Source: Pseudobacteriovorax antillogorgiicola
GTDB taxonomy: Bacteria; Bdellovibrionota_B; Oligoflexia; Oligoflexales; RGVZ01
Length of the DNA: 22,974 nt
NCBI GenBank assembly: GCA_945897695.1
Contig: CAMDGW010000012.1
Coordinates: 1-22,974 of the forward strand
Direction of reading: 5' to 3'
The position numbers and the translations under genes were made by a program. Each line of letters begins with the position of its first letter. The stretch's first letter is position 1. Under the pieces are notes generated by a model. It was not told the DNA's origin. It ran no database searches and saw nothing but the letters and a program-made list of their open reading frames with translations. Positions 15,244 to 21,852 of this stretch are shown in pieces.

Positions 15244-15284
15244 AAAAAAAACCGCTCTGGGAAACCCTTTCCCAGAGCGGTTTT
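15244..15284 (-). terminator. Strong intrinsic terminator after the dioxygenase gene
   Basis: A perfect 17-bp stem (15248-15264 paired with 15268-15284) with a 3-nt loop. The core arm is ACCGCTCTGGGAAA. On the minus strand it is followed by a run of eight T (15251-15244), partly inside the stem. It lies 13 bp after the dioxygenase stop. On the plus strand only four T follow, so termination there would be weaker. Confidence 0.9.
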
Positions 15285-15296
15285 GCAGGTTTGTGC

Positions 15297-15818
15297 TTAA
15301 GTAAAATGCAGCGTTCTTTCGGCGCTTCCTTCTTGAGCATATGGATAAAGTGCTTCCCAACCACTTTTATCTTTGAAGAGGCGGATGCAGCGGATGGTTT
15401 TTTTTGTCGTGAGATAAAATAAGTGACGACGCCAAGCCGGCACTACGATGAGGTCTCCAGGCTCTGCCGTGAATTTTACACGTTCATCAGCAGTCACATT
15501 AATTTCAAACACACCTTCGCCCGCTACCGTAAAACGGACTTCATCATCAGTGTGATGGTGCTCATCAGAAAACTTGGCAAGCAGTACATCAAGATTTGGT
15601 GTCGATGGATCAAGCGCAATAACATCTTCAGTTACGTAATCACGCTCAGCTTTAAGGCGCTTAATATCTTGGTCGTACGTACGAAGAACACCTTCCACAG
15701 ATGAGTCTGCCATCGTGCGGACGCCCCAACATTCATAAGGAATGCCGTAGGTTTCTAGTACTGATTTTATTTCTTTTGCGTCGGTCAGCTTTTTGCCGCG
15801 AAATTCCAAAATAGCCAT
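15297..15818 (-). CDS. Acireductone dioxygenase-like cupin (ARD family)
   Basis: 173 aa, close to the usual ARD length of ~180. The cupin metal site is complete: His87, His89 and Glu93 in EHHHTDDEVRF, and His132 in AWRRHLFYL. The family elements VRFTVAGEGVFEI and GDLIVVPAWRRH are in place. ARD oxidises the acireductone of the methionine salvage pathway; with Fe(II) it gives the methionine precursor keto acid. No other salvage gene is in the window, so the gene stands alone between a terminator and a divergent promoter region. I start at the ATG at 15818, where the family homology begins; GGGAG is 12-13 bases upstream, rather far. A start at 15869 would add 17 residues unlike the family. A 21-bp dyad lies at 15865-15885. 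Confidence 0.85.
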   Translation of the reverse strand: MAILEFRGKKLTDAKEIKSVLETYGIPYECWGVRTMADSSVEGVLRTYDQDIKRLKAERDYVTEDVIALDPSTPNLDVLLAKFSDEHHHTDDEVRFTVAGEGVFEINVTADERVKFTAEPGDLIVVPAWRRHLFYLTTKKTIRCIRLFKDKSGWEALYPYAQEGSAERTLHFT

Positions 15819-15864
15819 AACTAGCTTGTTCTCCCTTGATTCATGCCCGAGATGACGTGGATTT

Positions 15865-15885
15865 AACAAATCCCCATCATTTGTT
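15865..15885. promoter_or_regulatory. Dyad AACAAAT-N7-ATTTGTT upstream of the dioxygenase gene
   Basis: Perfect 7-bp arms with a 7-bp spacer, 47-67 bp before the dioxygenase start. The size and position suit an operator for a dimeric repressor. No regulator is known for it. Confidence 0.35.
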
Positions 15886-16012
15886 CCACCATCGGTTGGG
15901 ACGAGTGATGAGGTTTACCCGGGGGCATAATGAAATCGTAAAAATATCTATTAATTACAATATCTTAAGATGATGGCCCAGAGGTTTTTGAATTGCTTCT
16001 TGAGGGGCTGTC

Positions 16013-16038
16013 GGCACCATCCGATACCCTTGGGTGCC
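16013..16038. promoter_or_regulatory. Inverted repeat GGCACC-N14-GGTGCC before the TPR-like gene
   Basis: Perfect 6-bp arms 30-55 bp upstream of the GTG at 16068. It could be a leader hairpin or an operator. No convincing -35/-10 pair was found in 15870-16067. Confidence 0.25.
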
Positions 16039-16067
16039 AATATGGGGATTTTTAGGGGGCATCAATT

Positions 16068-17867
16068 GTGAGTCAAAACAGCCCAAAAAATACGGTGCCA
16101 AGCCAGCTTCAGGAAGGTTCAGAACTTCCAGAAGAATCGGCTGCTGGTCTTCAGGTTGTTAGGCCAGCTCAAACTGCAGCACAGCTGCCCAAAGGTCCAA
16201 GCAATCAGCAGATTGGTCAAGGGATTGTTCCTCCCAATGTGCAGGCAAGAGCGCCAGGTCCTTTGCTGAACAGCCCAGAAGATATTTCCTCGTTTTTTCG
16301 CAACCGTCAGATGGTGGTCCAGGGCTCTCTCGGCATAAATCCAGTGCTAAAGTTTTTTATGTTTTTCTGCGTAATGACGGGCTCTTTCATCGTCTCTTGG
16401 AACTATATCGGCCAATTTCGCAAGATAACTCAGGCGATGGCCCGAGATCATTTGGCAATCAGCTTAGCTGAATATGTTCCTGTGTGGACTAAGCGCGCGA
16501 AGAAATTTGAACACTCCGTAGATCGCGAGATCGCAGTACGACCCATAGCTCTGAAGCCAGGTGCTTCAGTGAGTGGTCCCATTGAACCTATTTACCTTTC
16601 TGTGGTTGCTGGATTTTGGCCACAGGTTGATTCTCTTGTTACCAGTAAGTGTAACTCTTGGGAGGCCAGCTCTGGCTGTAGCTTGAAGGCATGGTTTTAT
16701 TCTTACAAGGGTTTGCACGCCTCTTTGAGGGCAATTCTCAAAATAAATCCTGACTCAATTAAAAATCTTTCCACACGGGAGCAGGCTGTATTTCGTTTTG
16801 CAATGGCCTCGGTCACCACTGGTATTGAGTCAGAAAAGCTTTTCCAAGATTCAATGACATTACTTAGGCAAGATCACGAATTCAGCCGGATGCTCTTTGA
16901 TGCGAGGTTTAAGCAAATTTTACGAGAAAATAGAAAGAGTGAACTTCCATCGATGATCAAAATGGCAAAAGAGATGTCATCTGGACCATCAGATATTTCT
17001 CGCTGGCGCTCGCTCGAGATAGCTGCACGTTTTAGCTCATTATCCCAAGTGCTAACCCCTGATCAAAAACGTGCCTACTCCAAACAAATTCTAGAAACAT
17101 TGCAGCAATACCCGGGAACATTCAAAAGTGACCCTGTGGCATTCATTTCGATTGCTAATTTTGGCCTACAACTTGGACTTGCCCGCAATATCAGCGCGGT
17201 AGCAGTACCCTTAGGCGATGAGGCTCTGAAGGCTAACGTGGACTTAGGCCTGCGCCGCGAACTATTCTTAGCTTCAGCCCGCGCGCTCATGCTTGAAGGT
17301 GATGCAACCAAGGCGGCACAACGAGTTGTAAACACATTGACTCGAGATGGAGCAGACGGTGTCAGCAGTCACCTTCTGGGGTCGATTTATCTTGAGATGC
17401 GCAGCAGCGCAAGGTTACCTGAAGCGATCAAGGCATTTCAGGCGGCAATAAAATCCAGGAACGCTTGGCAGTCGCATGCCGGACTTTTGATGGCGCTCCA
17501 GAGAGCAGGAAATCTTAAGGATGCTGGCCACGTTGCAAAAAATCTATCAACATCAAGAACAAAAGAAAATGAAGCCTGGATTCTTCTGGCTCTAGCGCAG
17601 TATAGGCTCGCATTGGCCCATGCTTCAGATAGCGCGTCTCCTGCTCGTTACAAAGAGATTGCCGATTCTATTGCCTGGATACACTCTAAACATCCCGATT
17701 GGCCTGGACTAGCGAAGTCTTATGCCGAGGCTTTGGTCGGCTCCGGCCAAGCTGGCGAGGCCCAGAAAATCCGTATGAGTATAGATGACATGTCGACTAA
17801 AACGAGTTATCTCTCGTCACGTGAATTTTTGGAGTCCCCGATTGGGCCATTTGGCTTGATGCGTTGA
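16068..17867 (+). CDS. Membrane-anchored TPR-like repeat protein of unknown function
   Basis: 599 aa from a GTG start with AGGGGG about 10 bases upstream. Residues 1-80 are Pro/Gln-rich and probably disordered in the cytoplasm. A single membrane segment spans about 93-114 (KFFMFFCVMTGSFIVSWNYI). The remaining ~480 residues should lie in the periplasm and are mostly helical, with TPR-like units near the C-terminus (SHLLGSIYLEMRSSARLPEA, IKAFQAAIKSRNAWQSHAGL). Two Cys in KCNSWEASSGCSLKAW (near 194-204) could form a disulfide. I do not recognise a named family. It is upstream of prmA and rsmE on the same strand, with 43 bp to prmA. The cytoplasmic low-complexity tail with a periplasmic repeat domain suggests a scaffold (inference). 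Confidence 0.75.
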   Translation: MSQNSPKNTVPSQLQEGSELPEESAAGLQVVRPAQTAAQLPKGPSNQQIGQGIVPPNVQARAPGPLLNSPEDISSFFRNRQMVVQGSLGINPVLKFFMFFCVMTGSFIVSWNYIGQFRKITQAMARDHLAISLAEYVPVWTKRAKKFEHSVDREIAVRPIALKPGASVSGPIEPIYLSVVAGFWPQVDSLVTSKCNSWEASSGCSLKAWFYSYKGLHASLRAILKINPDSIKNLSTREQAVFRFAMASVTTGIESEKLFQDSMTLLRQDHEFSRMLFDARFKQILRENRKSELPSMIKMAKEMSSGPSDISRWRSLEIAARFSSLSQVLTPDQKRAYSKQILETLQQYPGTFKSDPVAFISIANFGLQLGLARNISAVAVPLGDEALKANVDLGLRRELFLASARALMLEGDATKAAQRVVNTLTRDGADGVSSHLLGSIYLEMRSSARLPEAIKAFQAAIKSRNAWQSHAGLLMALQRAGNLKDAGHVAKNLSTSRTKENEAWILLALAQYRLALAHASDSASPARYKEIADSIAWIHSKHPDWPGLAKSYAEALVGSGQAGEAQKIRMSIDDMSTKTSYLSSREFLESPIGPFGLMR

Positions 17868-17910
17868 AGCCAATGAATTAAAAACCCGAATCTTGAAAGT
17901 TCTATGAGCC

Positions 17911-18870
17911 ATGGCATATCCACAAATTACTTTTGAACTTCGCTTGTCATTTGATCCTAATGAGAGGCTTGCTCGTCAAACAAAGGCACGGGTGATGGAA
18001 TGGCTTTCGGCGCATGGTATCGATGAGTTCGTCGAAGGTGTGATGGATGGCCTTGATATCGATAACGAATACACAGGCCCTTCAACCCGTGACTTCTACG
18101 AGGAGCTTGGCGGCGACCTTCTGCCGGTATCCGTCTATAAATACAGTAAAGAGCTTCTCGAAGACCTCAAGACACAAATTGTTAGGGATTTTCCTGAGGG
18201 CTTGGGCGTAGAGATCCATTCTATGGAAACAAGTGAATGGCTTGAGGGCTGGAAGGAAAGTTTTAAGCCGATCGAGACGGCTAGGTTTTATATTTATCCT
18301 CCCTGGGATGACAAAAATATTCCAAAAGGTAAAATTCCACTGGTAGTTGAGCCTGGGATGGCTTTTGGAACGGGACAGCACGCTACCACTCAAATTGTGT
18401 TGCACCGTCTGGAGGCATTGGCTGCGGCTGGTGCACCGTTAAAAAGCTGGCGACTCATGGATGTTGGTACGGGCACTGGCATCTTGGCGCTGGCTGCCAT
18501 GAAGATGGGTTTTAAGTCGGTGGCAGGAAGTGATATCGATCCGGATGCAGTATCTTCAGCTGAAAATAATGCAAAGCTCAATCACTTGTCGCTTCCGCTC
18601 TGGCAGGGAAGTTCGCCGACACGCGGCGTCTCTGGTAGACCCGAATTTCAGCCGCCGTTTGAGGTGGTGATTGCTAACATATTGTTTGTGGTTTTACAGA
18701 AAATTATTCCAGAGCTAGCAGAGATCACGAGAAAAGATGGTCTTTTAATTCTTTCTGGCGTGTTGACTGAAGACGCTGGCCAAATGACAAAACTGGCCCA
18801 AGCCGAAGGCATGAGACTTCTTGATAAGTCCGACCTTGAGGGCTGGGCCTGTCTGACATTTACCAAATAA
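17911..18870 (+). CDS. prmA: Ribosomal protein L11 methyltransferase PrmA
   Basis: 319 aa, close to the normal length. PrmA transfers methyl groups from S-adenosylmethionine to ribosomal protein L11. The family elements are in order: an N-terminal L11-recognition domain, the linker WLEGWKESFKPI (110-121) and IYPPWDD (128-134), EPGMAFGTGQHATT (147-160), the SAM motif DVGTGTGILALAA (184-196), Asp208 at the end of the next strand, and VIANILF (253-259). The ribosome-binding site before the ATG at 17911 is weak. The rsmE gene follows after 16 bp, so the two RNA/ribosome methyltransferase genes are probably co-transcribed. Confidence 0.93.
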   Translation: MAYPQITFELRLSFDPNERLARQTKARVMEWLSAHGIDEFVEGVMDGLDIDNEYTGPSTRDFYEELGGDLLPVSVYKYSKELLEDLKTQIVRDFPEGLGVEIHSMETSEWLEGWKESFKPIETARFYIYPPWDDKNIPKGKIPLVVEPGMAFGTGQHATTQIVLHRLEALAAAGAPLKSWRLMDVGTGTGILALAAMKMGFKSVAGSDIDPDAVSSAENNAKLNHLSLPLWQGSSPTRGVSGRPEFQPPFEVVIANILFVVLQKIIPELAEITRKDGLLILSGVLTEDAGQMTKLAQAEGMRLLDKSDLEGWACLTFTK

Positions 18871-18886
18871 ATGAGGGACTAAAACC

Positions 18887-19621
18887 TTGGCGCACAAGTA
18901 CCGATTTTTTGCAGAAAAGATCTCTCACGGCTCTTGGCAGCTAGAAGATGAAGAAGTGATCCATGCTCTAAAGGTTCTACGTCTGCCTGATGGTGAAACA
19001 GTTGAAGTTATGGACGGCAAAGGTGTGACCGGGACTGGTAGGCTTCACATTGAATCTAAATCTAAGCTTTTTGTCCAAGAGGTCATCGAGACCTGTCACG
19101 AGAAAGATCCTTGTACGAGAGTCATTTTGCTCGGGGCATTAAAACAAGGTGATGTCGATGATCTGATTGCTCCCCTAGTCGAGCTTGGTGTGGACCGGAT
19201 CATTGTTTACCGCCAGGATGACACACCGAAGTTCAGAGTTAGTGATAATTCATCGGAGCGCTGGCAGAGGCTTGTGCGTTCGGCTCTGAAGCAATCAAAA
19301 AGACCATGGTCTGTTACCGTTGAGGCATTTGATAGTCTTGATGAGGCTTTGGCAGAGGTGACTGCTTACAAAAATAAATGGATGCTTTCGCCTGATGCTA
19401 AAGATGATCTTCTGACGGTCAGTGCTTCCCTCGACAAAAGTAGGGTTGCGCTGGGCCTTGCGGCACTCATTGGTGGGGAAAAAGGGCTTTCACCGCGGGA
19501 AGAGGCTTTGTCGAAGGCGGCTGGGTTTACTCCCGTAAGGCTTGGGCCCTGGGTTTTACGGGCTCGTACGGCTGCGCCCGCTGCTGCTGTTTTCTTGGGC
19601 ATGTTGGCGCGTCAGTCTTGA
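18887..19621 (+). CDS. rsmE: RsmE-family 16S rRNA m3U1498 methyltransferase with altered motifs
   Basis: 244 aa, normal RsmE size. RsmE is a SPOUT-class (knotted) enzyme that methylates U1498 of 16S rRNA. The N-terminal domain (HALKVLRLPDGETVEVMDGKG, broken at residue 45) and the core (LGALKQGDVDDLIAPLVELG, then IIVYRQDDTPK, ERWQRLVRSALKQSKRPW) are clear. Two SAM-pocket motifs differ from what I recall for E. coli: GPEGG is GGEKG (196-200), and LRTETA is LRARTA (224-229), so the motif Glu is replaced by Arg. The start is TTG at 18887 with GAGGG about 9 bases upstream; no in-frame ATG fits. The change may be a lineage variant or a functional shift. Confidence 0.85.
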   Translation: MAHKYRFFAEKISHGSWQLEDEEVIHALKVLRLPDGETVEVMDGKGVTGTGRLHIESKSKLFVQEVIETCHEKDPCTRVILLGALKQGDVDDLIAPLVELGVDRIIVYRQDDTPKFRVSDNSSERWQRLVRSALKQSKRPWSVTVEAFDSLDEALAEVTAYKNKWMLSPDAKDDLLTVSASLDKSRVALGLAALIGGEKGLSPREEALSKAAGFTPVRLGPWVLRARTAAPAAAVFLGMLARQS

Positions 19622-19674
19622 TGAGTCATAAGACTGAGGCCTCAAAATAAAAACATTTTCATTCAGTCCCATGG

Positions 19675-19695
19675 CTTGCTAGAATTTATAGCAAG
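19675..19695. promoter_or_regulatory. Dyad CTTGCTA-N7-TAGCAAG before the HAMP-like gene
   Basis: Perfect 7-bp arms with a 7-bp spacer, 27-47 bp before the ATG at 19722. A candidate operator overlapping the likely promoter. The -10 region could not be fixed with confidence. Confidence 0.35.
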
Positions 19696-19721
19696 ACAAT
19701 TAATTTGGGAGTCATTTCAGC

Positions 19722-20177
19722 ATGGTAAAAAGCAAAGGTCGACGCGGTGGCGTGCGTTCAAAGCTGGTGGAGCCCTACTTCCAGATTAAGCTTGGTTTGA
19801 TGTTCATTGTCGTAAACGTAATTTTTTCGGTTCTCATCGGAGGAGTCGTTTATTGGGTTCTTTCAGATGTCTTTGCCGCTCTGAAAACATACTTCCAGTT
19901 AACTGGTGGCGATGCGTCTCTTACGATTGGTAAGCTTTCAAACCCCATGATGATCATTGGTTCAATGGTGATGATGTTTGTGGGAACAACTTTTTACGTC
20001 GCCGTTCACTACACTCACAAAATCTATGGACCACTTGTCTCGATCAATCGTTTTGTCGACGAATTGCTTGAAGAACGAATCCCGTCAAAGCTTTTGCTTC
20101 GTGACGGTGATGAGTTGCAAGACTTGGCTATTAAGCTCAATGAACTGGCCGATAAGATGAAAGCAAAGGTTAAGTAA
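19722..20177 (+). CDS. Small two-TM membrane protein with HAMP-like C-terminus
   Basis: 151 aa. A basic N-terminus (KSKGRRGGVRSK) is followed by membrane segments at about 23-46 and 75-95, with a short periplasmic loop between. A cytoplasmic HAMP-like segment spans about 96-146 (HKIYGPLVSINRFVDELLEE, then RDGDELQDLAIKLNELADKM). There is no methyl-accepting, kinase or cyclase domain. Similar short proteins are common in Bdellovibrio-like genomes; I know of no proven role. They may act as adaptors that pass a membrane signal to another protein. The gene ends at an intrinsic terminator. Confidence 0.75.
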   Translation: MVKSKGRRGGVRSKLVEPYFQIKLGLMFIVVNVIFSVLIGGVVYWVLSDVFAALKTYFQLTGGDASLTIGKLSNPMMIIGSMVMMFVGTTFYVAVHYTHKIYGPLVSINRFVDELLEERIPSKLLLRDGDELQDLAIKLNELADKMKAKVK

Positions 20178-20218
20178 GGGCACACCCTCCTGGTTGCCGA
20201 TGAAATGCGCCGCAAGGT

Positions 20219-20251
20219 AAAAGCCTCAACCTTTAGAGTTGGGGCTTTTTT
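20219..20251 (+). terminator. Intrinsic terminator after the HAMP-like gene
   Basis: AAAAGCCTCAAC (20219-20230) pairs with GTTGGGGCTTTT (20238-20249) around a 7-nt loop, giving a 12-bp stem with one T-G pair. A run of six T follows (20246-20251). It lies 42 bp after the stop. Confidence 0.9.
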
Positions 20252-20307
20252 ATGTGCCTAATGACGATCATTCAATAAGTCACCGGCTGAGTGTCTTCTT
20301 TAAATTT

Positions 20308-20325
20308 TGATTACATTTGTAATCA
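20308..20325. promoter_or_regulatory. Dyad TGATTAC-ATTT-GTAATCA
   Basis: Perfect 7-bp arms with a 4-bp spacer, about 95-110 bp upstream of the secreted-protein gene. A good candidate operator for a dimeric regulator, possibly the TIGR02147 protein of the same cassette. Confidence 0.45.
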
Positions 20326-20352
20326 CTAGGTCTTGTCAGATTTCCCCCTGTC

Positions 20353-20370
20353 TGTCATGGTTGAATGACA
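20353..20370. promoter_or_regulatory. Dyad TGTCAT-GGTTGA-ATGACA
   Basis: Perfect 6-bp arms with a 6-bp spacer, 50-67 bp before the secreted-protein gene. Its position, close to the expected promoter, suits repression or activation. Confidence 0.4.
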
Positions 20371-20419
20371 CCGGTGAGGAGTTTTGCAATTTAATTTAGA
20401 TCCCGAGAGGAGATTTTTT

Positions 20420-21028
20420 ATGAAGCGTTTATTGGTTTTATCGATGCTGGCGGGTGCAATGTCGTCACAGGCGTTTGGTGCGGTGGTTGATAGGTTTAAA
20501 TGTCACGTGACATTAAAAGACAACGTGACTGGAGTTGATTCTAGGCAAGAAGTGACCCTGGATTCTTTGCGCAGCGCTGTTGCAAAGCCAGAAGTCTGGT
20601 CTCCTGATGCTAATGTCCGATTGTATAGAGGAGGAACTTTTACTGATGCCGCACTTTCTGGTCAGGGTGGCCGAAATCTAGCGTCAATCCAGGTGAGCTA
20701 CCACGTTGCCGAAAAATATGATGCTAATGGCCAATTGTTGGCTGCAAAGTTTTCTCCCTATAACCATTTGGGCGTTGCTTACTGCTTTAATGGCGAGCTA
20801 TGTTTGAGGCCTGTAGAACTTATACCGTTTCCACTAATTGATCCTTTTTTAAAGCCATCGGTTCCGGGATGGAAAGATCTTCAAATCCATAACGGACTTT
20901 CTGTTTTGAATGCAGAAGATTTCCAAGATATGTCCTCAAATGGTCGGGATGATCAAGGACGTTTCAACTTTGACGCTACTGGTGGCTGTGTATTTAAAGC
21001 CAGTATCATGCCAGCACCAGGCACATAA
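20420..21028 (+). CDS. Secreted protein of unknown function
   Basis: 202 aa. A typical signal peptide (MKRLLVLSMLAGAMSSQAFG) with a likely cut near residue 20 sends it to the periplasm or outside. The mature part has four Cys (KCHVTLKD, AYCFNGELCLRP, GGCVFKA) that could form two disulfides, and it seems rich in beta strands. I do not recognise the family. The ATG at 20420 is chosen because GAGAGGAG lies about 7 bases upstream; a TTG twelve codons earlier is in frame but would bury the signal peptide. It is the first gene of a cassette with the TIGR02147 regulator (5-bp gap) and the metalloprotease, and two dyads lie upstream. Confidence 0.75.
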   Translation: MKRLLVLSMLAGAMSSQAFGAVVDRFKCHVTLKDNVTGVDSRQEVTLDSLRSAVAKPEVWSPDANVRLYRGGTFTDAALSGQGGRNLASIQVSYHVAEKYDANGQLLAAKFSPYNHLGVAYCFNGELCLRPVELIPFPLIDPFLKPSVPGWKDLQIHNGLSVLNAEDFQDMSSNGRDDQGRFNFDATGGCVFKASIMPAPGT

Positions 21029-21033
21029 TCACA

Positions 21034-21852
21034 ATGCATCCTAGTCGCCCTGTCATATTTGATTTTGCAGCCCCTCACTTGTTCCTAAAAGAACTGATGG
21101 GCTACTACAAAGTTACGCGTGACTTTAGCCTTCGCGAACGCACAACGTTCGTCCAAGGCTGCTCGCAGGCTTTGGTGTCTCAAATATTGGCGGGGCGACG
21201 AAAACTCACAAGAGATCAGCTACCGACCATTGGCAAACTTTTTGATCTGACAGCAAACGAAGTATCGTATGTGGACCAGTATCTTCAAGCACGGAGGACG
21301 CCTGAGCAGACGCCGGCGCCTATACGCTGCGGAGCTCGAGCAGAACCTAAGAATCATCTCTTGGCGCAGTGGTGGCATCCCTATGTGAAAGATCTGATTT
21401 TCCTGAAAGGATTTAAGCCTGAACTTGCCGTGATGCAAAAGATGCTAACCGGGTTTTTGACTTTGCCTCAGATCGAGAAATCTCGAGATTTTCTTCTTCA
21501 CGAAGGTTTTTGGCGGAAAACGACAGCCGGTAAAGTTGTAGTCGACGAAGACCTAACGGTTACTACTAATGATATTCCTAATGACAAGATCAAGGCTTTT
21601 CACAAGAAAGCGCTTCAGATTGCCATCGACGGTATGGATAAATTTCCTGTGGGAACGAGAAGAAAATCAAGCACGACACTCATTGCCGTGACGGAATCTT
21701 CTGCCCAAGAGCTTAGAAGTCTCGTGCAAGAGTTTCACGAGAAATTGCAGCAATTTATTGATGATCACTCAGATAATGGCAAAGCAGACGAACTCGTTCA
21801 GGTGGCTATTCACCTGACACCCATTGGAGTTAAGCATGACGTATCCAAATAG
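21034..21852 (+). CDS. TIGR02147-family (DUF4423) putative transcriptional regulator
   Basis: 272 aa, the usual length. TIGR02147 proteins are found mainly in Bdellovibrio-like bacteria and Fibrobacter and are thought to be DNA-binding regulators. The N-terminus has the family pattern FLKELMGYYK...FSLRERTTFVQGCSQ and a helix-turn-helix-like region ALVSQILAGRRKLTRDQLP (46-64). LFDLTANEVSYVDQYLQARR follows, and the C-terminal domain includes the KIKAFHKKALQIAIDGMD helix and SSTTLIAVTE. The stop lies 17 bp inside the metalloprotease gene, so translation is coupled. Beyond residue 90 the sequence RTPEQTPAPIRCGARAEPKNH is a linker. Its target is unknown; the dyads in front of this cassette are candidates. 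Confidence 0.85.
   Translation: MHPSRPVIFDFAAPHLFLKELMGYYKVTRDFSLRERTTFVQGCSQALVSQILAGRRKLTRDQLPTIGKLFDLTANEVSYVDQYLQARRTPEQTPAPIRCGARAEPKNHLLAQWWHPYVKDLIFLKGFKPELAVMQKMLTGFLTLPQIEKSRDFLLHEGFWRKTTAGKVVVDEDLTVTTNDIPNDKIKAFHKKALQIAIDGMDKFPVGTRRKSSTTLIAVTESSAQELRSLVQEFHEKLQQFIDDHSDNGKADELVQVAIHLTPIGVKHDVSK

Noticed and set aside
15034..15296. Replication origin at the DnaA-box-like array
   Set aside because: Only three boxes, no dnaA, dnaN, gyrB or gidA gene nearby, and a promoter and terminator explain the rest. Kept as a regulatory array only.
15077..15304. Small plus-strand ORFs across 15077-15304
   Set aside because: They run through the promoter, the DnaA-box array and the terminator hairpin and have no ribosome-binding site.
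19636..19650. Terminator after rsmE around the TGAGGCCTCA palindrome
   Set aside because: Short palindrome without a loop and no T-run on the plus strand.
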